This document shows positions 1-9,989 of a DNA stretch of 22,550 nt, piece by piece. A program made the translations under genes and the position numbers. The DNA is from Priapulus caudatus (Eukaryota > Priapulida > Priapulimorpha > Priapulimorphida > Priapulidae): contig NW_014577339.1 of NCBI RefSeq assembly GCF_000485595.1, positions 10,278 through 32,827 on the forward strand. Reading direction: 5' to 3'. Below the pieces are notes generated by a model that searched no databases, was not told the DNA's origin, and saw nothing but the letters and a program-made list of their open reading frames with translations. Position 1 is the stretch's first letter. Every line of letters starts with the position of its first letter.

Positions 1-609
1 GAGAGCGCGAATGAGAGGGCAATAGAAACATAGAGAGAGAGAGAAGGGGAGAGATGAAGAGGGAGAGAGAATGAAAGAGAAAGAGAGAGATTGAGTGAAA
101 CAGCATGAGAAGTTTTGAGAGGATGCGGCTGGTTGCCTCGGTTACCAGTCAGCTCGGCTGCGCTGTCGTCACGTATGCTATTAACAATGTGTGTAATCTA
201 GTAGCATATAGTTAGCAGCCGACTATAGGCTGACCTCAGCTAGACCAGCGCCGTTGATTTACAAGGAGCCGAGAGATCAGCATCTGAAAAGCATCCGTCT
301 CTATTTTTGCTGCAGGTTGAATCGATGGGAGCGCTGCACGCACACACGCACATATATATATGTCTGTAGCGTTGCTTCGTCTGTCATGCAAATACGTCGC
401 TTTGCTTTGTCGGCTGTTTCACGATGGGATGTCGCATAATTGCGACTGTCGTTCTGTGTCGCCCTCGACCGCGTGTGTCTACTTGTGTAGATAGGGCTGA
501 GAGTGTGTGAGTATATGTGTGTGGGCGTGAATGCGTGCGTGTGTACGCGAGGGACAGAGAAAGAGCAAAAGATAGACGCAAAGAATTAGCAAGCAGGCAT
601 GAGTATACA

Positions 610-662
610 CTAGGGAGAATGAGTGCAAAACAGAGAGAGACAGAGAAAGAGAAAGTGAGAGA

Positions 663-719
<57 letters not shown>

Positions 720-725
720 GAAAGA
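610..725. repeat. Compound GT/GA microsatellite
   Basis: A short GT run at about 661-680 is followed by a nearly pure GA run at about 680-711, embedded in GA-rich sequence. This creates overlapping low-complexity open frames on both strands. Confidence 0.9.
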
Positions 726-1278
726 AAAATAGAACAAAGGTGAGAGATGTCTCGGGACAGGGAGCTAGCGAAAGAGAAGGCGACGGAGCGAGAAACGCAA
801 TGGGGAAGAAAAGGAAAGCGAGCGAGGAGCATGTAGAAAAGAGAGACAAAATAAACTAATGCTGCAGCTTCTCCTTCGCCAAGAGTATAGCAGCAGTGAA
901 TTCACACGAGACACCGCTACGCATGTATGCCTCTCAGCTTTAGCCGAGAGCACCGCACACACACACTCACCTACATTTCTGTCACAACTGTTGCTAACTC
1001 AACCAGCTAACTACGCGCCACACGTCCGTGTATTGACGAGCACCGAGGGAGCACTAATGCCTACGACGATTCATGCCGAAACTGAATTATGTATTCCTAC
1101 AAACAAGTGATGTAATGCGCAGTGTGTGCGTACGTATGTGCATGCGCGCGTGCGTGTGTGTGCGCGCATGTGTCAGTTCTTCCTTGCGTGCGTGCGTGCG
1201 AGTGTTTGTACGTGCGTGCATACATCTGTATCGCGAGAGAAAGAGAATTTTGCCAATACACCCGAGCACGTACGTGGT

Positions 1279-1394
1279 GCGTGTGTGCGTGGGTGCGTGT
1301 GTGCGTGGGTGCGTGGGTGCGTGTGTGCGTGTGTGCGTGGGTGCGTGTGTGCGTGGGTGCGTGTGTGCGTGGGTGCGTGTGTGCGTGGGTGTGT
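1279..1394. repeat. GTGCGTGG/GTGCGTGT minisatellite
   Basis: Alternating 8-bp units gtgcgtgt and gtgcgtgg repeat through the stretch. All three plus frames stay open because the unit contains no stop in any frame, so the long Cys/Val/Gly and His/Thr frames are not genes. Confidence 0.9.
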
Positions 1395-1594
1395 AAATCT
1401 ATGCGAGGAAAAGAAAGGGTATATACAGAAAATCCGTACGCGCGTGAACGAGAGAGAGAGAGAGAGAGGGGGGGATTGAGAGAGAGAGAAAAAGAGTGAG
1501 AGAAAGAGAGACAGGCGAGACATAAAGAGAGGAAGGGCAATGCACTACAATTAGTGATGGGTTGGCCTATTTACCGACAATTTTTTCATTTCAG

Positions 1595-4080
1595 TTCTTC
1601 ATCACGTTGATCTTGGTTCTCGTGGGTGAGATAGGAGGCGGTGTCTACGCCTATCAACAAAAGGAACAGGTACGGTTAGACTTATATGGATAGGCTCGTT
1701 CTTAAAATAGATCTCTCCTTGTTCGTCTAGCCACGAAATAAAGAAATCTGTTAGAAATAGCTCTAACCTCCAGGGCACGCGTTATTAGGGACATGATGCG
1801 TGCAAACATGTCGTCATTGTTTATTTCGTAAATGAAGACAGAGATCTATTCTATATCCATTCTCTGCCTATGCTCTTCTTCATCTCCATTCCATATCTAT
1901 GCTCATTCATACTCATATGGAGGCCTAGACGGCTATCACTGTCCCGATGACGTCACCGCTGCTTTCCGCAGGTCGTTGACGTCATCAGAGATTTAATTAG
2001 AGGGACAATACGAAACGAGTACGCTGTAAATTCTGCGCAACGAAGCCTAATCGACTACCTACAGAGAAAGGTGAGCCGAGCCAACATTGATAACGAATTG
2101 CTTGCATAACGGAACTCATTCTCATTTCACGATAGCTCGACTACTAGTAACTACTACGACTACTAGTCTAAAACCGAGTTGTCGTGAGTGCAAATTGTAA
2201 AGATTATGAAAATGTTCGTTGTTTTCTCACTGTGTTTCTATTACGTGGTCATCGTCTTGTCGGCATGGCATAGTTGGAGTGCTGTGGCAGCGATGGACCG
2301 GACGATTGGGTAGGGATCGTAGTCTACGACCCAGACAAAGGAGCGGACATTGGAGTCGACGAGAAAGCTCAAATAAATCAGGTGCCATTCACTACTGACC
2401 TTTACTGACCTCTATTAACATCTCACCGCTACTGACCCTCTATTGGCATCTATTAAGTTCTAATGGTTTCTATTGACATCTCCTTACCACTATTGACCTC
2501 TATTGACCTCTATTAACCTCTTTACTGGTCTTTTGATTTCACCCGTTATCTGGCATTCACCGTTTTTCATAGTGTTGCAAGTTTGTGAAGGATAAAACAG
2601 TTTGCATGCTGGCTGTAAACCGAATAAACTAGCATCTGTGTGCGTGCGTGCGTGCGTGCGTGCGTGTGCGTGCGTGCACCTGGGCGTATGTATGTGTGCG
2701 TGCACGTGTGCGTGCGTATGTACATATGCGTGAATGTGAGCGTGAGTGCGTGCGTGTGTGCGTACGTGCGTGCGTTTGTAATCCAATGTGAGACGGGGAT
2801 TTCGTTTGTGTGACAGGCCCCAGCATCCTGCTGCACGCCCGCCAGTTTGGCTGCCAGCCCTGACCAGTGTGGCGTGCTATCCGATAGCGACTACCCTAAT
2901 GTATGGACCGTGGTGAGTGTAACACGAAAGTCCGTAGCAACTTGGTCTAATATAGGTGGACTGCGTCTGCTAAGTATTCAGTTTGCTAAGCATCAATTCT
3001 GTCATGAGCATGAGGCTCCCCATCTGTCAGGAATAAACTGTATTTTGCGAGAGAGAGAAAAAACTCTCCAACGAATATTTTTTTAGTTTAGTTGCCTGAC
3101 GCGGACAGAACAATGGGCGATTTAAATAATTCAGGAAAACTTAATAATTGATAGCAATAACACGCAATGGGAACGCTGTTGATATAAACACCACGGCGAA
3201 GCGGATGTGAATAATTTTTGCCTCACCTGTCCGCGATGTTTCGTATGCAGGGTTGCCATGAGCAACTAGGTGTGGCAGTGAAGGACAACCTAGTTCTCGT
3301 CATAGGAATAGCCGTCTGCATAGCAATACTACAGGTGAGGGGTACATTACCTGCACACGCAGTAGATGCACAGCATTACCTGCACAAACAGTAGATACAT
3401 AGCTACATACTTGCATAAGTATATACTGCTGTAACGTGCTGGCATAGCATGCTGCTGTAACATGCTGCTGTGTGCAACAGCTCTGCATGCTGCTGTAACA
3501 TACTGTTGTAACATGCTGCTGTAACATGATGTTATAACATGATGCAGTTACATGCTGTTGTAACATTCTGTTGTAACGTGATGCAGTCACATGCTGTTGT
3601 AACATGATGCTGTCACATGCTGTTGTAACATGATGCAGTCACATGCTGTTATAACATTCTGTAGTAACGTGATGCAGTTACATGCTGTTGTAACATGATG
3701 CTGTAACATGATGCTGTAACATGCTGTTGTAACATGATACTGTAACATGCTGTTGTAACATGATGCTGTAACATGCTGTTGTAACATGATGCTGTAACAT
3801 GCTGTTGTAACATGATGCTGTCACATGCCGTTGTAACATGATGCAGTCGCATGCTGTCTTTACAACTCCATATACTGCCGTGCCACGCTGCTGTCTCAGC
3901 TGCTGCCACAGCCCAGCTATGATGTGATTCTGTATCATACTGCTGTTATATGCTGCTACAACGTGGCCATGTATATATGCCGTGTTTCTGTTACAGATCG
4001 CTGTCATGGTGTTCACGCTGACGCTATGCATCGGCTTGAGTCGCACTGAGTACGAGCCAGCCAACATCGAGAAATACTAA
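1595..4080 (+). CDS. Tetraspanin, C-terminal six exons (5' end outside the window)
   Basis: Tetraspanins are four-pass membrane proteins that organise membrane microdomains by lateral partner binding. Six phase-0 exons with AG/GT borders join into 181 residues: 1595-1669, 1972-2070, 2274-2381, 2817-2912, 3251-3334 and 3997-4080 (stop TAA 4078-4080). Exon 1 is TM3 with the expected buried Glu (LVGEIGGGVYAY). Exon 2 is the helical start of the large extracellular loop. Exon 3 carries the hallmark CCG (LECCGSDGPDDW). Exon 4 carries PASCC and a further Cys. Exon 5 begins with the closing GC and enters TM4. Exon 6 finishes TM4 and a short tail ending SRTEYEPANIEKY. The loop has six cysteines (CC, CC, C, C), which suggests three disulphides. 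The 75- and 99-nt exons match lengths I recall from animal tetraspanins. TM1, the small loop and TM2 are missing, so roughly 60-80 N-terminal residues lie off the left edge. Subfamily is not assigned; the tail lacks a clear YxxPhi sorting motif. Confidence 0.94.
2387..2525. repeat. CTATTGACCT-type short tandem array in a tetraspanin intron
   Basis: Degenerate copies of about 12 bp (ctattgacctct, with ttaaca and ttggca variants) follow one another directly after the donor at 2382. They form a decayed minisatellite. Confidence 0.75.
2637..2777. repeat. TGCG/TGTGCG microsatellite in a tetraspanin intron
   Basis: Runs of tgcg and tgtgcg with interspersed gtatg steps, about 40 bp upstream of the acceptor of the PASCC exon. 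The His/Thr/Ala-rich minus-strand frames here are artefacts. Confidence 0.9.
3426..3965. repeat. 13-bp minisatellite filling the last tetraspanin intron
   Basis: The unit is close to catgctgttgtaa, alternating with catgatgctgtaa to give a 26-bp higher-order period; about 35-40 units are present. Units near the edges are more degenerate (for example around 3426-3500 and 3860-3960). As 13 is not a multiple of 3 the phase rotates, and the minus strand reads as a long MLQQHVTASCYNS-like repeat protein in several frames at once, which marks it as a non-coding array. Confidence 0.95.
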
Positions 4081-4715
4081 CTCTCCCATAATTCCACCGA
4101 CCAGCTCAACAACTCCGAACACAGCTACTAGGGGGCGGGTGTGTTCCGACCACCACCGTGGTCCGCGCAGACACGCACAACACATCGACGACGCCACACG
4201 TTCCCGAAACAACGTTGGGTGAAATGTATTTTGCGTAAATATCTCGTGCGTTCCTACCCGTGCAGCTGTTGATATTTGTTGCGAGACAGGCGTGGCTCGT
4301 CAAAATGCGATGGCAGAGCCTCTAGTGGTAACGTGCAGAGTTATATGTTATTGCAATGAACGGAAGCTGAAGTTATTGAGCCACTGTTGCGCCGGGTATG
4401 CTCTACGGTGGTTGCCAGGGGCCACGTACGTGAGTCATAGGGACCCTACAGTGGCTGATGCGAGCACGAGTAATACGCTGGCAGGCCTTGCAGAGGGTGA
4501 AAGACCCAAACATGGGAACTAGGCGTCTCTGTTGTTTAATATCGATTCCGTAGGAGAAAATCAAATTTGAGTTATTTATGAACTTGGTAATTGCATTGCT
4601 GTTATTTCAAGGTTCTGCAAATTGGCTCATTGGCGTTGGAATATTTAAGCAGAATGTACACACGCAATATATATATATATATATATATATCAACTTCAGA
4701 ATCAAGCAGCCTCAC
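4081..4715. other. 3' flank of the tetraspanin gene
   Basis: This holds the tetraspanin 3' UTR and the sequence between it and the minus-strand exon candidate. I found no canonical AATAAA close to the stop, so the UTR end is not placed. Short plus-strand frames (for example 4292-4522) show no recognisable domain. An (AT)12 tract lies at 4667-4690. Confidence 0.6.
4667..4690. repeat. (AT)n microsatellite
   Basis: Uninterrupted AT dinucleotides, about 12 units. On the minus strand they add an Ile/Tyr run to the open frame that continues past the donor at 4715. Confidence 0.95.
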
Positions 4716-5023
4716 GTGAACTTCTTCGACGCTCGACTCATCGATGATATACTCTAAAATCACAACAGCAAGACTAAAGAAATCGTTCGACCCGGCCGCC
4801 GCTTGTCCAACGATCTCGAAGCACTCTGTTTCATTCCTAAATACGGATAATATCGCGGTGTCTTCGTCGATGCCGCCACGCCAATGTCTATAAACGGCCA
4901 TTATACCGAAACTCAGCCGTACCACAGACGACCCCGAGCCTGAATTCACGCTGACTGCCCACACCGTGCTAGGATCAAGAATTACAAAGCACTTGGCCTC
5001 ACTAGACACAAAAAGGTCAACGG
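4716..5023 (-). CDS. Candidate internal or terminal exon of an unidentified gene
   Basis: On the minus strand an acceptor with a good branch-like TACTAAT (ttttactaattctgcag) opens a 308-nt stretch. It reads two bases of a split codon plus 102 codons and can stop at the donor cac|gtgagg. The peptide has normal globular composition with no low-complexity run: it includes KCFVILDPSTVWAVSV, RLSFGIMAVYRHWRGGIDED, TECFEIVGQAA and FFSLAVVILEYIIDESS. If the donor is not used, the frame runs on through the AT microsatellite (an Ile/Tyr run) to a stop at 4602-4604, which would make this a last exon tail-to-tail with the tetraspanin. I do not recognise the family. It is not the expected C-terminus of the SIKE-type protein encoded further along the same strand. 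Block X starts within about 25 bp upstream of the acceptor, so the rest of this gene may have been displaced. Confidence 0.5.
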
Positions 5024-5044
5024 CTGCAGAATTAGTAAAATCAC

Positions 5045-6745
5045 AATTTAATACCCCAACCCCGCCTCCCGTGCGGGGAAAAATGCATTGTTGGTGGAAA
5101 AATTCCCCTAAAAAAGAAAGGAATGGAACAATCATCCAGAAATAGCTTGTTGTGTTGCTACAGTGCCAATGAAGAGTGATGTTAACCGGTTAATGACGCT
5201 TTAGGAGTGCACTTAGTCAAAAAGAGAGCCACCCCTGATCTAAACCTGTGGCCGCCCCTACCCCGTCCTACCCTCTGGTGACACGGCCACTCCCTCTCCC
5301 CCCCCTGCCAACTTACAACCAACGCTTACATATCTCCGCTCCACCTCCCCTCACCTTGTATTGCTGTGCAGAGAGATGCGATCTAAATCCTTGAGGCCCG
5401 TGTGAATGTTTTGCAAGTGGGCTGGGCAGAGCGTCTCAAGCAGAATTGTGAGTACTGAACGTAACACGAAGAAGAGAAATTTAATTTATAAGCAGAGTTA
5501 ATGGCACTCGTCAAGGTTTTAAAAACTCATTACTCAGACGTTCACATTGGTGCGAGTGGCTTTGGTCGTCTGCCGTGTTTCTGCCTCGGCTGAACATGAT
5601 GCGGTTATCCGAGTGAACAACGGCAGAAGCCACATTACAAATTTGGGCGATGTTGGCGAGGGACGATTATTGGTAAGAATTTGCCCGCAACTAACGTTGC
5701 GTTTGGTGTGCAGAAATGCAGTAAAAACAGTTTTTTCATCATCACACTTGATGTTGATCCACTAGTGCAGCCAGAACAGAATAAAACACATTCTGACCCT
5801 CTATACAACCCACATACTTGAAGTGTATAAAATTCAATGTCATAAAATGTTTTTTGCTCATTTATAAAATTTGTTGGCACTTAACTACGCCATCCTATTT
5901 TTCTTAAATATTTCACGTGCAAGGTATATTCAGAACTAAAGTCTTAATAACTTGACATAGTATGAGTAATAGTTTTCTCAGGAGTAATGGTAGTCTGAAT
6001 GTATCACTGTTTGTTTAGCAGTTTACACACAGACAATTACGTACCCTAAATTCGAATTGCTTTATATCTTGGATAACGACTAAGATCGCAATTGATTGTT
6101 TTATATGACATAATTCACCATTGCTTGATGTTATGCAACATAATGTTTATTACATTAAGCATGCGCACAATTATAAATACACAACAGAACAAAAACCATA
6201 GTTATCATTCCGTGAAAAACGCTTCACGCAAAAAAGAATTGTTGATTTGAAAAGAAATGTCGGTTGCAATTAATTACGCGTTCTAATGTTTGTGGTCTTC
6301 ATAATGACCCAACATCATATTATTAGAGAACTATTAAGTATCCATTTACTGCCACCAATACTAACAATCTTAAGTTTATAGTTAAATGCATCAATAATTG
6401 GGATGACGTACTGTTCATACACATTTGTAACTGTCATCTCAAAATTATTAACACTATCAAAAGTTGCCTGAATGGAAACCACCAGTAATTGTCTCTTCCC
6501 CACATTACAAACATTAATAATTAAATTAACTATTAAAGATCCCGTAAGCTCAGACTTGTTTGCCTGACCTCACAGTCCAGAATCTGTTGCTTGGTTTGGT
6601 GGATCTCCCGGGGTGTAAGGCTGCGTGGCGAAGCCAACCCAAAGAATGCAGAGTTCTTATTATGCAGATTTCTAAGACATTCTGGCGCAGATTGGATATG
6701 TTTCTCGTATTGAGAGAACCAGTTGTAGACTCATCAAGACACTAC
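5045..6745 (+). repeat. Block X, copy C (tail part)
   Basis: This stretch aligns base for base, with many small indels, to 16660-18147. Shared landmarks in the same order include the ggtgcacttagtcaaaa-like segment (near 5205 and 16785), tgggctgggca (near 5422 and 16958), cagccagaacag (near 5768 and 17269) and ccagttgtaga (near 6719 and 18127). It lacks the head present in copies A and B. It is AT-rich from about 5880. No gene is certain in it; short frames are open on both strands around 5540-5800, but they are not preserved in copy B. It passes directly into the satellite at 6745, as copy B does at 18148. Confidence 0.85.
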
Positions 6746-7765
6746 ATACCCCACACTACATACCCACACTATACACAATCACCCACACTTAACATGCACC
6801 ACAATGCACCACCCACACTAATCACTTACATACATCATCCACACACAGTCAAACTACTACCACCCTCCACACTACATATCCCACTAATGCACAACCCACA
6901 CTAACAGTCACCTACACACAACCACCCACGACTACATCCCCACACTAAATCACATTACACACATCATCCACACTAACATCAATTACACTACACACTGTAC
7001 ATTAAACCACCACATACATACTACACTGACATCATCCACACTACATCACCCACACTACACATTCCACACTATCATCACTTAACACTACATCACCTACACT
7101 ACATCACCCACAAACTACATCACCTATACTCACATCATCCCTACACACATCACCCCTCACTACACCTTACCACTCCAGAAACCTCATCACAATACACCAC
7201 CTCAGCACACATCACTACACCCTACATCACTACACTACATCACCCACACTAACATCACTATAACATTCATCCACACTACTACCTACACTAACATCACTTA
7301 CCTACATCATCCACAATAACACCACCAATGCCTACATCACCTACACTACATCATCCACAAACATCATCCACAACTACATCACTGTACACTACATCACCCA
7401 ACGATAAACTAGCATTCACCCATAACTACATCATCCCACCAGCTATTACATCTCACCAGCTCGACTACATTCATCCACAAAATACAAGAAGGCAACCAAC
7501 CACAATAAATCAATCCACCCCCGCTACACACCCTACACTTACCCACCCAACTACACCCACCTAACACACACGAAACCAACCGACACACTACATCACCTAG
7601 CACTAAACAATCATCCAACCACAGTACCATACATCCACACTAACTCCCCCACATCCACCCTACACTACACACCACTACTACACATCACCCACAGGGCACG
7701 CCCTCAACATCACTTCCACACTACCCACTCACCCACAGGCTAGACCACTACCCACCCCCCCACAT
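6745..7765 (+). repeat. CACTACATCACC satellite array
   Basis: Degenerate tandem units close to cactacatcaccca (about 14 bp) with frequent catcatcca variants. There is an extreme strand bias: almost no G on the plus strand for about 1 kb. Small frames here (for example 7328-7564) are Thr/Pro/His/Ser artefacts. The same unit occurs briefly at 18148-18180, and as a reverse-complement array at 20480-21640. Confidence 0.93.
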
Positions 7766-7947
7766 CATGTCCACGCAACCACTCCCCCCCCCCGCACTCG
7801 TACCAGATTTCATCACTACTACTTCTCGCACCCTTCTCACAAAATATATTTACGGACACGCAAATCCCACTCCCTCGCGATACGGTCACGCACGCTCCAC
7901 ACACAGTCGACGAAGGACGTCCGATCGAGCAAACCATGGACACTCAC

Positions 7948-8073
7948 CGCCACGAGTTTTTCGGTGAGCCGAGTGTTGGTGGAGAGGGCGCTGTCGTCGA
8001 TGATGGCGGCTTGCTGCATGACGGCCGCAAGCTCCGGCAATCTTCCCCTGGCAGACGTTCCTAATTCGAGTTT
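7948..8073 (-). CDS. SIKE/FGFR1OP2-family exon, C-terminal coiled-coil part
   Basis: SIKE-family proteins (SIKE1, FGFR1OP2) are short coiled-coil proteins associated with STRIPAK complexes. On the minus strand an acceptor gcttgctgcag opens 126 nt (42 codons) closed by the strong donor gcg|gtgagt, phase 0 at both ends. The centre reads LPELAAVMQQAAIIDD, which parallels the vertebrate segment I recall as ITEMAAVMRKAIEIDE; the exon then ends TRLTEKLVA, where the vertebrate protein runs into its last conserved helix. The exon is in the same strand, phase and order as the clearer family exon at 14127-14270, so I place both in one gene read right to left. A linking exon of roughly 60 residues between them, the last exon, and the N-terminal exons were not found. 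The first ten residues of this exon match the family poorly and may contain base-calling errors. Confidence 0.7.
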
Positions 8074-9879
8074 CTGCAGCAAGCACGCCGCCGTGTTTAG
8101 ATGCTTGTTTAACAATGGTTAAAAAGCCTCCACACTCCCCTTCTCCTGTCACCAGTTGTCTAAAGCGGGGCAACGAAACGGACAGGGGGAGAGGGTCGAC
8201 GCGGTGAGCCGTCGCACCGGCAGCGCGAGTGGGACGTAGCATAATCGAGGGAGCAAGAGGGGTGAGAGGGCGCGAAAGCGAGTAAGGAGAGCGGAGAGCA
8301 GAGAGAAGAAAGGAAAGAGAATGTGGTGGAAAGGAAAACTTCTACTGTTAATGCCTCCTCCTCCACACAGCTCAGAAGCACGGGGAATCGACGCGAAATG
8401 GAAATACAAGTCCGGAAACAGAGAAAGGACCTAGCGAACGACAGCGCTCATTTCTAACATCTATCGGCGGTGACTTGTGTGGTGGATGTAGGAAATTCTA
8501 GTAAAGACACCTGTTAGTGACCCAAATTGTTACAAACACGGCGGACCAAACAGTGGAATGCCAGCGGATGGTATCAGGACTTCTCAAAGGAATGTTTGTT
8601 GGGATGAGTTGATAGAAAGTTGCCTAAGGAGACGAAAGGGAAGATGGCGCGATAATACTTAAGTGCTTCAGATTAAATGTAAGCTCCCATCGTACATAGT
8701 AGACAACAACTATGTTGCAAGACAGAATTAGTAAGCCATGACCTTTACCTACGCAAGCCTACAGCTGCAATAGAGAAGCTGCCACCTGTAACTAATTAAG
8801 CAGCAAAATAGTTACAGACAGCCAATACCACACATGCCTTGGCAGTGGGCACTGGCAGATGGCCATACGTTACATTTGAAACGAAACGAAGTAAGAAGAA
8901 AAAAAAGAAGATACTTGAGAGACTAATCGTAATACTGACAGTAGCAGCAATGCCAATAGAATATTATAGTTTTAAAGGCGCAATAACCTTTCTTCAATCA
9001 ATTTAATGCTTTTGAAATTCTCACTGTTGCACATTGCTAGCCTCGTTACATCAGGTCACTGTATAGATTGCTAGCTAGGCAAACGTGACCGGCAAGTCAA
9101 ATGTCTTCCTATACAGACAGTAAACAAATCATGTTTAAGACGCCTCTTGAGGGTCAAACGGTTATCAGACACTTTACTCTTCGCGATGTCAGCAGAAGGG
9201 ACATTTCATTGGTCCTTTCAATCAAAGCCATAAAAATATAGGTCACCGCTGAACGAAAAAAGTTTTCCCAATCGGCTTCCGTCAGAGCCATGTCCTCAAA
9301 ATGTCTAAAATATGCCGCTGTGCACATCTGAACCTTTGAACCTGTGACCAATCCAATTTTCGGCACACTGGATGGCTTTTCGCTACCATCAAATTGAACC
9401 TAATACAGACCGACTATCCCGAGCTAGGGTGAGACACGCTTAGATTATGTAGCACGGCAATTCTGCATTACCTCCGCTATACAACTTAAGTTAAGGAGTT
9501 GAATGTTCCCCCTTCTTTACAAGAACCTCTGACCTTTGACCTTTGACCCAGCTTCGACATCCCAATCGTTTTGACGTCCTCCCCGATGTGCGCGAATATC
9601 GTGACCGTGAAAAATCGATGCGAAGACGTCGCGAAGAAAGTTAAGATTGTCCGGCAAAATGTTGACAGGTACGGACCGCCGCAACGGAGCGGAGACGACG
9701 GACGGACTGGACGGAACGATCGTAGCGATCTACAAGCTGCATCTGACTTGTCCAGATGAGCTAAAACAAGCAGAGAAAGCAGAGGAGCTCATAGCGATTG
9801 CACCTGCAACCCAGTGATATGCATATTCAAGCCCGCCATAGTAACAAACCTAGATATATATACCATACTGTTTAACTAA

Positions 9880-9945
9880 TACAGGTGCGTGTGCGTGTGC
9901 GTGTGCGTGTTGCGTGTGCGTCGTGCGCGTGTGTGCGTGTGTGTG
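9880..9945. repeat. GTGCGT microsatellite in block Y
   Basis: Repeats of gtgcgt with slips to gcgtgtgcgtcgtgcgcg. The reverse complement is at about 18330-18395 in the inverted copy. Confidence 0.85.
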
Positions 9946-9989
9946 ATAGTACAGGTTAGCAGTTTGTAGTTATGTACATTGTGATAATA

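Larger units (their letters stand above)
1..1594. other. Microsatellite-rich sequence upstream of the first visible tetraspanin exon (probable intron)
   Basis: No exon could be supported here. The stretch holds GA-rich sequence (about 1-100), mixed GT and GA tracts (about 494-850), CA sequence (about 953-970), a GT/GC-rich tract (about 1115-1395) and another GA tract (about 1448-1515). The open frames in it encode only Arg/Glu, Ser/Leu, His/Thr or Cys/Val runs and are repeat artefacts. The tetraspanin exon at 1595 opens with a splice acceptor, so most or all of this stretch is probably intron. I looked for the missing TM1/TM2 exons and did not find them; they are probably upstream of base 1. 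Confidence 0.6.

Noticed and set aside
384-849. Long Ser/Leu and Arg/Glu open frames
   Set aside because: They translate GA and GT microsatellites in several frames at once and have no domain or splice context.
1097-1540. His/Thr-rich and Cys/Val/Arg-rich frames of over 100 codons
   Set aside because: The GTGCGTGG repeat has no stop in any frame; these are artefacts of the unit.
1-1594. Search for the tetraspanin TM1/TM2 exons
   Set aside because: No hydrophobic exon with a CCG/E-type TM2 signature and splice borders was found; they are assumed to be off the left edge.
3426-3965. CRISPR-like regular repeats
   Set aside because: Units are contiguous with no unique spacers, inside an animal intron.
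3300-4067. MLQQHVTASCYNS-like repeat protein on minus
   Set aside because: It is the 13-bp intronic minisatellite read antisense. Overlapping frames give the same peptide because the period is not a multiple of three, and true tetraspanin exons lie on the other strand.
5538-5790. Plus-strand two-exon candidate in block X copy C with a 41-nt intron (5673-5713) and AATAAA near 5780
   Set aside because: The splice signals look good, but the frame is also open through the intron, the minus strand is equally open, and copy B does not preserve the frame. It was not strong enough to list.
9154-9366. 70-codon minus frame in block Y (YFRHFEDMALTEADWENFF)
   Set aside because: The composition is plausible, but the inverted copy near 19000-19150 shows stops and frame shifts, there are no clear splice sites, and no family is recognised.
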